A stretch of 64,000 nt of DNA, from the NCBI RefSeq assembly GCF_000308755.1, contig NZ_BAGF01000062.1:62001-126000 (forward strand). The letters are read 5' to 3'. Below the pieces are notes generated by a model. It did not search any database and had not been told where the DNA came from. It saw nothing but the letters and a program-made list of their open reading frames with translations. Positions 1-6,978 of the stretch are shown here, piece after piece (within the stretch, counting starts at the first letter, position 1; each line of letters starts with the position of its first letter). The stretch comes from Nocardia pneumoniae NBRC 100136 (GTDB lineage: Bacteria > Actinomycetota > Actinomycetes > Mycobacteriales > Mycobacteriaceae). The translations under genes were made by a program, and so were the position numbers.

Positions 1-777
1 GGCAAGCGGCTGATCTCGATCGCGGTGAAGGCGATGCCGGAAGGTTTCCTGTCCAGCCACCTGGTCGGCGGCGTTCCGGTGGGCACTGTCGTCCGGCTGG
101 CCGCGCCGCAGGGCGGGTTCGTGCTGCCGTACCCGCCGCCGGAGAAGGTGCTGTTCCTCACCGCGGGCAGCGGCATCACCCCGGTGATGTCCATGCTGCG
201 CACGATGGACCGCCGTCAGGTCTTCACCGACGTGGTGCATCTGCATTCGGCGCGCACCGCCGACGACGTGATGTTCGGCGCCGAGTTGCGCGAGCTGCAC
301 GACCGCAATCCGGGTTTCCGCACCCGCCTGCATCTCACCGCGGAAAACGGCAAGTTCGCGCTCGCCGACCTGGACACCGCGTTCCCCGACTGGCGCGAAC
401 GGCACACCTGGGCGTGCGGGCCCGCCGGGATGCTCGACGAGATGGAGAAGCACTGGCGCGACGCGGGCCTGTCCGACCGGCTGCACGTGGAGCGGTTCGA
501 GATCGAGCGCTCCGCGGTGGGCGCGGGCGGCACGGTCACCTTCGGCAAGACCGGACGCACCGCCGAGGTGGACGGCGCGACCAGCCTGCTGGAGGCGGGC
601 GAGTCGGTGGGCGTGCAGATGCCGTTCGGCTGCCGGATGGGCATCTGCCAAACCTGCGTCGTCACGGTCAGCTCGGGCCATGTGCGCGATCTGCGCAACG
701 GCGACGAGCGGCGCGAGGGCGACAAGGTGCAGACCTGCGTCTCGGCCGCCGCGGGCGATTGCACGCTGGACGTATAG
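1..777 (+). CDS. Ferredoxin reductase with C-terminal [2Fe-2S] domain (Rv3230c-like), 5' end outside window
   Basis: The frame is open from base 1, so the N-terminus lies outside the window. The visible part holds the NAD(P)H-binding half (TAGSGITPVMSML and the C-terminal ACGPAGM motif) followed by a plant-type ferredoxin domain with a CRMGICQTC cluster and a fourth Cys in QTCVS. The missing N-terminus should hold the FAD domain. Its position 46 bp upstream of a DesA3-like desaturase matches the M. tuberculosis Rv3230c-desA3 pair, where the reductase passes electrons from NADPH to the stearoyl-CoA delta-9 desaturase. That partnership is inferred from family and context. The GTG at 25 lies inside the domain and is not the real start. 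Confidence 0.88.
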   Translation, partial: GKRLISIAVKAMPEGFLSSHLVGGVPVGTVVRLAAPQGGFVLPYPPPEKVLFLTAGSGITPVMSMLRTMDRRQVFTDVVHLHSARTADDVMFGAELRELHDRNPGFRTRLHLTAENGKFALADLDTAFPDWRERHTWACGPAGMLDEMEKHWRDAGLSDRLHVERFEIERSAVGAGGTVTFGKTGRTAEVDGATSLLEAGESVGVQMPFGCRMGICQTCVVTVSSGHVRDLRNGDERREGDKVQTCVSAAAGDCTLDV

Positions 778-790
778 CCCGACAGGTACC

Positions 791-806
791 CTCGATCTGG
801 ATCGAG
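791..806. promoter_or_regulatory. Perfect inverted repeat CTCGATC-TG-GATCGAG before first desaturase
   Basis: Seven-base arms with a 2-nt centre sit in the 45-bp gap between the reductase stop and the desaturase GTG. It may be an operator or a short attenuating hairpin. It is directly followed by GTAGGGAAAGGA, which supplies the likely ribosome binding site for the GTG at 823. Confidence 0.4.
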
Positions 807-822
807 TAGGGAAAGGACCCCG

Positions 823-2277
823 GTGGCCATCACCGATATCAAGGCGTTCGCTCACCTCACGGCGACCGACATCGAGACCCTGGGGCAGGAACTGGATTCC
901 ATCCGCCGCTCCGTGGAGTCGTCCCGTGGCGAGCGCGACGCGAAGTACATCCGGCGCACGATCGCGGCGCAGCGCGGTCTGGAGGTCGCGGCCCGCGCCG
1001 TGCTGTTCGGCAGCCGCAACCGGTGGGCCTGGCTGGCCGGAACCGCGCTGCTGTCGGTCGCCAAGATCATCGAGAACATGGAGCTCGGGCACAACGTCAG
1101 CCACGGGCAGTGGGACTGGATGAACGATCCGGAGATCCACTCCACCTCCTGGGAGTGGGACATGACCGGCCCCTCCTCGCAGTGGCGCCGCGCGCACAAT
1201 TACTCCCACCACACCTACACCAACGTCCTCGGCAAGGACGAGGACCTCGGCTTCGGCATCCTTCGGATGACCCGGGACGAGCCGTGGCGTCCGATCCACC
1301 TGGTGCAGCCGTTGGCGAACCTGCTGCTGGCCGCCACCTTCGAGTGGGGGATCGCGCTGCACGACTGGAGCATCGAGAAGGAGCTGGCCGACACGCCGCG
1401 GTGGCAGCTGATGTCGCCGCCGAACAAGGACTTCGGCCGCAAGATCTGCCGTCAGGTGGCCAAGGACTTCCTGATCTACCCGGCGCTCACCGGACCGGCG
1501 TTCAAGCAGACGCTGAAGGCCAACGCGATGGCGAACCTGGTGCGCAACCTGTGGGCGTACGCGGTGATCTTCTGCGGCCACTTCCCCGACGGCGCGGAGA
1601 AGTTCACCGTCGAGCAGCTGGAGAACGAGACCAGCGGCGAGTGGTACCTGCGCCAGATGCTGGGCAGCGCCAATTTCGAAGCCGGTCCCGCCATGGCGTT
1701 CATGAGCGGCAACCTCTGCTACCAGATCGAGCACCATCTGTTCCCGGACCTGCCGAGCAACCGGTACCCGGAGATCGCGGCGCGCGTGCGCGAGCTGTGC
1801 GACAAGTACGACCTGCCCTACACCACCGGCTCGCTGGGCAAGCAGTATCTGCTCGCCTTCCGCACCATCCACAAGCTGGCGCTGCCGGACCGGTTCCTCA
1901 AGGCGACCGCCGACAACGCCCCGGAGACGTCCTCGGAACGCAAGTTCGCGGGCATCACGCTGCCGTCGATGGGTGGCGTGACGCTGCCGGGCGCGGAGTC
2001 CACGCACTGGCTGCGCGTCGATCCGGAGACCGGCAAGCGCCGCGGGCTGCGTTCGGCGCTGCACGAGGCGAAGGTGGTGCTCCAGGAGAAGGCGCGGCAG
2101 GAGAAGGAGATGCTGCGCGAGGCGAAGGCGGCGCTGAAGGAGAAGGCCGAGCACGAGCGGCAGCACTTGCGCGACGCCAAGCTCGCGCTCCAGGAAAGAG
2201 CCCGCCAGGAACAGGCGGCGTTGCGCGAAAAAGCCAAGCGGGACAAGCCTTTTCGACTCCGCCGAAGGGCACGCTAA
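823..2277 (+). CDS. desA3: DesA3-like acyl-CoA delta-9 desaturase with charged helical C-terminal repeats
   Basis: A membrane di-iron fatty-acyl desaturase of 484 aa that introduces a double bond into stearoyl- or palmitoyl-CoA. The three histidine boxes are visible: H90/H94 in GHNVSHGQWDW, H125/H129/H130 in HNYSHH, and QIEHH at 301-305. Hydrophobic stretches near 65-80 and 160-180 fit membrane segments. The start is GTG 823 with AAAGGA upstream, giving an N-terminus (MAITDIKAFAHLT) that matches the next paralog. Residues 413-475 are an extra tail of about three and a half 18-residue repeats (L-x-x-A-K-x-x-L-x-E-x-A pattern) rich in Lys/Glu/Arg, predicted as a long charged helix and absent from the neighbouring paralog. 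The upstream reductase is the likely electron donor. Confidence 0.9.
   Translation: MAITDIKAFAHLTATDIETLGQELDSIRRSVESSRGERDAKYIRRTIAAQRGLEVAARAVLFGSRNRWAWLAGTALLSVAKIIENMELGHNVSHGQWDWMNDPEIHSTSWEWDMTGPSSQWRRAHNYSHHTYTNVLGKDEDLGFGILRMTRDEPWRPIHLVQPLANLLLAATFEWGIALHDWSIEKELADTPRWQLMSPPNKDFGRKICRQVAKDFLIYPALTGPAFKQTLKANAMANLVRNLWAYAVIFCGHFPDGAEKFTVEQLENETSGEWYLRQMLGSANFEAGPAMAFMSGNLCYQIEHHLFPDLPSNRYPEIAARVRELCDKYDLPYTTGSLGKQYLLAFRTIHKLALPDRFLKATADNAPETSSERKFAGITLPSMGGVTLPGAESTHWLRVDPETGKRRGLRSALHEAKVVLQEKARQEKEMLREAKAALKEKAEHERQHLRDAKLALQERARQEQAALREKAKRDKPFRLRRRAR
2059..2247 (+). repeat. 54-bp (18-residue) tandem repeats in desaturase tail
   Basis: Three in-frame copies (residues 413-430, 431-448, 449-466) and a partial fourth share the pattern L-(H/R)-(E/D)-A-K-x-x-L-(Q/K)-E-(K/R)-A. 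An 18-residue period is close to five helical turns, so equivalent charged faces would line up along one helix. Confidence 0.75.
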
Positions 2278-2334
2278 ATTAGCAGCACCGACCCTGGATT
2301 GCAATAGGGGATCCGACACATCCGTGCGACCGAC

Positions 2335-2373
2335 TTCGTAACCTACGATCTCGTAACTTACGGTAAGGTAACC
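2335..2373. promoter_or_regulatory. Cluster of overlapping GTAAC/TTACG inverted repeats (candidate desaturase operator)
   Basis: Three overlapping palindromic elements lie just upstream of the second desaturase: TCGTA-ACC-TACGA, CGTAA-C-TTACG and CTTAC-G-GTAAG. The last base is 3 bp before the ATG. The spacing and symmetry suggest a TetR-type fatty-acid-responsive repressor site overlapping the promoter. The regulator is not identified in the window. Confidence 0.55.
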
Positions 2374-2376
2374 CGC

Positions 2377-3636
2377 ATGGCGATCTCCGATGTCAAGGAA
2401 TACGCGCACCTCACCGAGGCCGACGTGGAAGCACTCGGCGCTGAGTTCGACGCGATCCGGCGGGAAATCGAGGCGTCGCGCGGCGAGCGCGACGCGAAGT
2501 ACATCCGCAATGTCATCCGGCTGCAGCGAGTTCTCGAGATCGGCGGCCGAGTGGTCCTCTTCGCCAGCCCGGTGCGCGCCGCCTGGCTGGCGGGGGTCGC
2601 CCTGCTCAGCACCGCCAAGATCATCGAGAACATGGAAATCGGCCACAACGTCATGCACGGGCAGTGGGACTGGATGAACGATCCGGAGATCCACTCCAGT
2701 TCGTGGGAATGGGACAACACGGGTGCGGCCAAGCACTGGAAGCACACGCACAACTACCTGCACCACAAGTACACCAACGTGCTCGGCATGGACGACGACA
2801 TCGGCTACGGCCTGCTGCGGGTGACCCGCGACCAGCGCTGGAAGCCGTTCAACCTGGGCAATCCGATCTACAACCTGGTGCTGCAGCTGTTCTTCGAGTA
2901 CGGCGTGGCCATCCAGCACCTGGAGTTGGGCAAGCTGGCGGCGGGCCGGTACAAGCCGGGCACGCCCGAACGCGCCGAGTTCGAGCGTAAACGCTCCGAG
3001 GCGCTCACCAAGATGGGCAAGCAGATCCTCAAGGATTACGTCGTCTTCCCCGCGCTCACCGGCCCGGCGTTCTTCTCCACGCTCACCGCGAACCTGGCCG
3101 CCAACGCGATCCGCAACGTCTGGTCCAACGCGGTCATCTTCTGCGGGCACTTCCCCGACGGCGCGGAGAAGTTCACCAAGGCCGACATCGACGACGAGAC
3201 GAAGGGCCAGTGGTACCTGCGCCAGATGCTGGGCAGCGCCAATATCTCCGGCGGCCCGCTCATGCACTTCATGACCGGCAACCTGAGCCACCAGATCGAG
3301 CACCACCTGTTCCCCGATCTGCCGAGCAACCGGTACGCCGACATCGCCGTGCGGGTGCGCGAGCTGGCCGACAAGTACGACCTGCCCTACACCACCGGCT
3401 CGCTGCCGGTGCAGTACTTCAAGGCGTGGCGGACGATTCTCAAGCTGTCACTGCCGAACAAGTACCTGCGCGCCACCGCCGACGACGCCCCGGAAACCGC
3501 CTCGGAACGCAAATTCCGCGGCCGCACCACCGCCACGGTCGACCCGGTGACCGGCAAGCGCCGCGGTCTGCGCACCGCGCTCGCCCAGGGCCGCCGCCGA
3601 TTCACCCGGCGCGGGGCCGCCTCTCCGCGTCTCTAG
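2377..3636 (+). CDS. DesA3-like acyl-CoA desaturase, second paralog
   Basis: This 419-aa membrane desaturase is closely similar to the product at 823, with the same N-terminal motif (MAISDVKEYAHLT). The histidine boxes are H90/H94, H125/H129/H130 and QIEHH at 306-310. It lacks the repetitive tail of its neighbour and ends in a short Arg-rich segment after the shared PVTGKRRGLRTAL sequence. No Shine-Dalgarno is evident; the ATG lies right behind the palindrome cluster at 2335-2373, so it probably has its own regulated promoter. The pair looks like a tandem duplication; different substrates or regulation are possible but not shown. Confidence 0.9.
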   Translation: MAISDVKEYAHLTEADVEALGAEFDAIRREIEASRGERDAKYIRNVIRLQRVLEIGGRVVLFASPVRAAWLAGVALLSTAKIIENMEIGHNVMHGQWDWMNDPEIHSSSWEWDNTGAAKHWKHTHNYLHHKYTNVLGMDDDIGYGLLRVTRDQRWKPFNLGNPIYNLVLQLFFEYGVAIQHLELGKLAAGRYKPGTPERAEFERKRSEALTKMGKQILKDYVVFPALTGPAFFSTLTANLAANAIRNVWSNAVIFCGHFPDGAEKFTKADIDDETKGQWYLRQMLGSANISGGPLMHFMTGNLSHQIEHHLFPDLPSNRYADIAVRVRELADKYDLPYTTGSLPVQYFKAWRTILKLSLPNKYLRATADDAPETASERKFRGRTTATVDPVTGKRRGLRTALAQGRRRFTRRGAASPRL

Positions 3637-3642
3637 GCTCCG

Positions 3643-3980
3643 CTCCTCCGCCTCTCCGGGTCTTCAGGCCGTACCAGTCAGGCGACGCGGGATTTGCGTT
3701 CAGGTCCTGCGTTGGGTATCACTCGAGTTCTGGGCGTACCCCGCGAGTTACCCATGTGCTCACGAAATCAGTACCTGCGATCCGGTTCGGCCTCCACGCC
3801 GCTATCGGCCCCCGGACCGACTGCGGCGCAGGTCACCAAACGTGCCGAGTGATTTCGCAGGTACATGGGTAACTCACCGGGTACGCCCAGAATCCGGGCG
3901 GCACCCAGCGCACGACCTGAACGCAATCCCACGCCACCCAACTCGTACGGCTTGAAGACGCGGAGAGGCGGAGGAGACTC
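3643..3980. repeat. Long imperfect inverted repeat (about 135-bp arms, about 70-bp centre)
   Basis: The left arm (about 3643-3778) and the reverse complement of the right arm (about 3845-3978) align over their whole length at roughly 75-80% identity by eye. Perfect blocks include CTCCTCCGCCTCTCCG, GGATT-GCGTTCAGGTC, TCTGGGCGTACCC, GAGTTACCCATGT and CGAAATCA. As RNA it could fold into a very long hairpin. The outer end of the right arm contains GGAGGAG, the ribosome binding site of bluB, which would then be paired. No coding capacity is apparent. It could be a MITE-like element, two inverted copies of a dispersed repeat, or a regulatory leader. Confidence 0.8.
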
Positions 3981-3985
3981 AGGCG

Positions 3986-4618
3986 GTGCATGAAGTTTTG
4001 AGCGTCTACGACGTCATACGGCGTCGGCGGGACGTGCGCGCGGAGTTCACCGGCGAGCTCGTCGACGAAACCACGCTGTGGCGGCTGCTCGACGCCGCGC
4101 ACCGGGCGCCGAGCGTCGGGAACTCGCAGCCGTGGGACTTCGTCGTCGTCCGCGAGCAGGCGACACTGCGCAAGTTCGCCGAGCACGTGGCGCAGCGGCG
4201 CGTCGAGTTCCGGGACGCGCTGCCACCGGAGCGGGCGGCGACATTCGAGCCGATCAAGATCGAAGGCATTCTGGAGAGCGGCACCGGCATCGTCGTCTGC
4301 TACGACCACGGCCGCGGCGGACCGCAGGTGCTCGGGCGGGCCACCGTGCCCGAAACCGGCGTCTACTCGGCGGTTCTGGCGATACAGAACTTGTGGCTGG
4401 CCGCCACGGCCGAGGGCATCGGCGTCGGCTGGGTGTCCTTCTACGACCCCGATTTCCTCGCCGATCTGATCGGGCTCCCCGAGAGCATCCGCCCGGTCGC
4501 CTGGCTCTGCGTCGGTCCGGTCCACGAGTTCCAGGACATTCCCGATCTGGAGCGCTTCGGCTGGCGTGCCGGACGACCGCTGACGGACGCGGTGCATCGC
4601 GAAACCTACCGCGGTTGA
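3986..4618 (+). CDS. bluB: BluB-type nitroreductase, 5,6-dimethylbenzimidazole synthase
   Basis: BluB cleaves FMNH2 with O2 to make 5,6-dimethylbenzimidazole, the lower ligand of vitamin B12. The 210-aa product has the nitroreductase fold signatures: an N-terminal RRRRDVRAEF phosphate-binding region, the family-typical GNSQPWDFV, and NLWLAATAEGIGVGWVSF. The start is GTG 3986 with GGAGGAG 9 nt upstream. That Shine-Dalgarno lies inside the right arm of the long inverted repeat, so translation could depend on its folding. No cobalamin riboswitch B12 box (GCCACTG) was found. A general nitroreductase is the alternative reading, but the motifs favour BluB. Confidence 0.87.
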   Translation: MHEVLSVYDVIRRRRDVRAEFTGELVDETTLWRLLDAAHRAPSVGNSQPWDFVVVREQATLRKFAEHVAQRRVEFRDALPPERAATFEPIKIEGILESGTGIVVCYDHGRGGPQVLGRATVPETGVYSAVLAIQNLWLAATAEGIGVGWVSFYDPDFLADLIGLPESIRPVAWLCVGPVHEFQDIPDLERFGWRAGRPLTDAVHRETYRG

Positions 4619-4728
4619 GCCCCGCCAGTTAATTCATGGTTCAATCGCCTGCCGACTGGGTACGACAAGGACGAAACTGCTTCTGACGCAGTGTTCTTCG
4701 TTCGTGGTGTTTCCAGGAGGTTTGTGCA

Positions 4729-4902
4729 ATGGCCAATGTCGATGCTGTTCGCCTGTCGAACGAGCTGGGCATCGATCTGGCACAGGCGATGCTGCGCCTG
4801 CGCCGGGAGGGCATTCCCGGCGAGACGAAGCACCAGACCTGCCTGCGGATCATCGCCGATGAAGGACGCCACCGGCGGCCGGGCGCTCCGGGCAGGTCCT
4901 GA
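4729..4902 (+). CDS. Small hypothetical protein, 57 aa
   Basis: The ATG at 4729 is preceded by a very strong AGGAGG at optimal spacing. The reading frame encodes 57 residues beginning MANVDAVRLSNELGIDLAQ and ending in a basic GRHRRPGAPGRS tail. The N-terminal part predicts one or two helices with one Cys. The strong ribosome binding site and the perfect terminator 90 bp downstream argue that it is real. No family was recognised. Confidence 0.6.
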   Translation: MANVDAVRLSNELGIDLAQAMLRLRREGIPGETKHQTCLRIIADEGRHRRPGAPGRS

Positions 4903-4992
4903 ACCATCGCCGGGCTGATCATCGTGGCACGCGCGGCCACCGCAGCGGACAACCGCTCGGTCGCCGGGCGCGGTTCCCGGGCCGAGTGAGAA

Positions 4993-5029
4993 AAGTTCAC
5001 CGTCGGCCCCCTTCGCCGACGGTGAACTT
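4993..5029 (+). terminator. Perfect 15-bp stem hairpin
   Basis: AAGTTCACCGTCGGC pairs perfectly with GCCGACGGTGAACTT around a 7-nt loop. It lies between the small ORF ending at 4902 and the XRE promoter, so it probably insulates the cassette that follows. No U-tract follows, as is common in actinobacteria. Confidence 0.75.
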
Positions 5030-5216
5030 CCGCGCAACGGCGATCCCCTCCACCGCCGCTACCGGTCTGCCACGCGCCGTTGCGCGACAGACCGGACGCT
5101 CATCCCAGCGAACGCCCCTGCTCGTCCCGGAACCCGGCGCACGGCCGCCCCTCCGGGCCTCAGCGCAAAATTACCGTACCAACTTTCGACAGATTTTCCA
5201 AACGCTTTCTATTTGT

Positions 5217-5245
5217 TTGCCAACCGCCTGCCAGCGGCTTACCAT
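5217..5245 (+). promoter_or_regulatory. Sigma-70-type promoter of the XRE cassette
   Basis: TTGCCA (5217-5222), a 17-nt spacer, then TACCAT (5240-5245). The ATG of the XRE gene at 5255 is 9 nt beyond the -10 with no Shine-Dalgarno, so the transcript is probably leaderless. The 5160-5220 stretch is clearly less GC-rich than its surroundings. Confidence 0.6.
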
Positions 5246-5254
5246 GGACCCACT

Positions 5255-5959
5255 ATGCATAGCCCTTCGGAGCTGTCGCGGCAGAAGAGATTCGGGCGAA
5301 TCATCAAAGAACGCCGGGACGAGCTCGGCCTCACCCAGCTACAGATCGGCGACCTCGGGGGACCTTCGGCGCCGACCATCCGGAAGATCGAAGACGGCGA
5401 GGCGACCATCAGCGTGCACACGCTGAACAAGCTCGACGCGCCGCTGCGCTGGCTGCCGGGCAGTGCCGCACGCACCTACGCGGGCGGAATCCCGGCCGCC
5501 GACGAACCGGCCGACACCGCCCAGGGCGACGGCAAGTCGGTGGTGGCCGGACCGGACGCGATCCGATTCGACATCGCCGACCTCACCGGACTGCTCGCCG
5601 CCTCGGGCAGGCTGAACGACGCCGTCGAACACGGCCGTACCACCGACCCGCAGGTGGTGGCGGCGATCGCCGAGCTCAATCGGGTGGTCTCCAAGTTGTC
5701 GGCGCGCTACGCGACCGCGATGCTCGAACGCAACGGCGGCCCGGGCAGGCAACTGCATCCGCTGGTGGAGATGGCCTTCGCGCACTTGCTCGCGGTGCCC
5801 GCGGAGGCAAGTGACACCACCGAACTACAGGAACGCCGGTACCGCCGCTGGCTGGCCGGCCGATCGGAGGATCTCGATGCGGCGACCGAAGCCCAATTCC
5901 GGGCACGCTGGCTGGCGGCGAACATGGCGACGACCGCGGTTCGAAGCGGTGCGGACTGA
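5255..5959 (+). CDS. XRE-family transcriptional regulator
   Basis: A 234-aa protein with an N-terminal Cro/CI helix-turn-helix at about residues 8-65 (RFGRIIKERRDELGLTQLQ, then SAPTIRKIEDGEATIS). A flexible Ala/Asp-rich linker follows, then a helical C-terminal region without a recognised domain. The ATG at 5255 was chosen because the HTH begins soon after it and a good promoter places the transcript start close to it. It is the first of four same-strand genes. In ImmR/ImmA-type pairs the XRE repressor is cleaved by the linked metalloprotease; the same relation is inferred for the product of 6454-6978. Confidence 0.8.
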   Translation: MHSPSELSRQKRFGRIIKERRDELGLTQLQIGDLGGPSAPTIRKIEDGEATISVHTLNKLDAPLRWLPGSAARTYAGGIPAADEPADTAQGDGKSVVAGPDAIRFDIADLTGLLAASGRLNDAVEHGRTTDPQVVAAIAELNRVVSKLSARYATAMLERNGGPGRQLHPLVEMAFAHLLAVPAEASDTTELQERRYRRWLAGRSEDLDAATEAQFRARWLAANMATTAVRSGAD

Positions 5960-5969
5960 GGGGACGAAC

Positions 5970-6407
5970 ATGACCGACGACGGACCGAACGGCGCCGCGC
6001 CGACCCTGAGCCACAAGATCAATCGGCTGTTCGCCGTGGTGCACCCGCGATCGGCTCCGGAGCGCAGCACCGCGTCCGTGGCCGCGCAGGTCAGCGAATT
6101 CCTCGGGCGCGAGGTGACGGCGAGCTACCTGACGCGTCTGCGCGACGGCGAATTCGACCACGAAAACGGCGGGGGCACAGTCGATATCGAGATCCTCATC
6201 GCGGTGGCGCGCAGCTTCGGTGTGTCCGCCGACTACCTCGTCACCAGCGGCCCCGCCGCCGCGGCGATCGATCGGGAGCTGGAATTGCTCGCGACCATGC
6301 GGGACGCGAACGTCGCCAGCATCGCCCTGCGCGGTTCCAACGTCGACCAGTCGATGCTGGCCAAGATCATCCAGAGCACCGCGGGCGCCGCCCCGCCGAG
6401 TCGGTAA
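5970..6407 (+). CDS. EspR-like small HTH DNA-binding protein
   Basis: A 145-aa protein resembling mycobacterial EspR: an N-terminal HTH (LSHKINRLFAVVHP, then VTASYLTRLRDGEFD) and a C-terminal helical dimerisation region with the EspR-like ELELLATMRDANVASIALRG. It probably binds DNA as a dimer. The ATG is 10 bp after the xre stop, with GAGGGG overlapping that stop, so translation is likely coupled. It is the second gene of the cassette. It could be a partner of, or antagonist to, the XRE protein; nothing in the sequence tells which. Confidence 0.75.
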   Translation: MTDDGPNGAAPTLSHKINRLFAVVHPRSAPERSTASVAAQVSEFLGREVTASYLTRLRDGEFDHENGGGTVDIEILIAVARSFGVSADYLVTSGPAAAAIDRELELLATMRDANVASIALRGSNVDQSMLAKIIQSTAGAAPPSR

Positions 6408-6453
6408 CATCTTGCCTACCTGGGCCACTGAGCTTTTGTAGGAGACCGATCAC

Positions 6454-6978
6454 ATGGCCATCCAGGCCCGGTTCCGGAGCTTGACACGGGACCTACCGAT
6501 TCCCCACCCATGGGATTTGTCGACTTACCTCGACGACGTCGCCGCCTACCGTGGCCGGAGCATCAGCCTGCTGCCGATCGACACCGCGCTGCTCGCGGGC
6601 ACCGGTTGCGGCACGGGCAGCGGGCTGTGGATCGCCAAGCAGGACAGCGACGTCATCGTCTACGGCGCCGACACCACCGAATGGCACGCCGAGCACATCA
6701 TCGTGCACGAGCTCGGGCACATGCTGCTGGGGCACGGCCCGGAGCAGTCCGATCCCGACGAGCCGTCCGCGAGCACGCCGACCGTGGCCGCGATCGCCGA
6801 GCTGCTGCCCTCGATCTCGCCGGAGTCGATCGCGCACGTCCTCGGCCGCACCGACTACGGCACGCTGCGCGAGCGCGACGCGGAAACCTTCGCCGACATG
6901 GTGATGCTGCACGCCATGCGCCCTCCGCGCCGCGACTCGCTGCTGCACCGGACCTTCTTCCGCGACCGCAGGCGGTGA
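6454..6978 (+). CDS. ImmA/IrrE-family zinc metallopeptidase
   Basis: A 174-aa product with the zincin motif HELGH (H85-E86-H89) in HIIVHELGHMLLGH and a downstream acidic ligand candidate in RDAETFADMVMLHA. These proteins cleave XRE-type repressors (ImmA of ICEBs1, IrrE/PprI of Deinococcus). AGGAG lies 9 nt before the ATG. The stop overlaps the GTG of the following membrane-protein gene by four bases (GTGA), so the two are translationally coupled. The likely substrate is one of the two HTH proteins encoded just upstream, which is an inference from family behaviour. Confidence 0.85.
   Translation: MAIQARFRSLTRDLPIPHPWDLSTYLDDVAAYRGRSISLLPIDTALLAGTGCGTGSGLWIAKQDSDVIVYGADTTEWHAEHIIVHELGHMLLGHGPEQSDPDEPSASTPTVAAIAELLPSISPESIAHVLGRTDYGTLRERDAETFADMVMLHAMRPPRRDSLLHRTFFRDRRR

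Noticed and set aside
3637..3985. Cobalamin riboswitch in front of bluB
   Set aside because: No B12-box (GCCACTG) or conserved riboswitch core was found; the region is explained by the long inverted repeat.
6510..6974. 155-residue N-terminal extension of the MAB_1171c-like protein
   Set aside because: It is out-of-frame translation of the protease gene; family members begin at the first membrane segment after GTG 6975.
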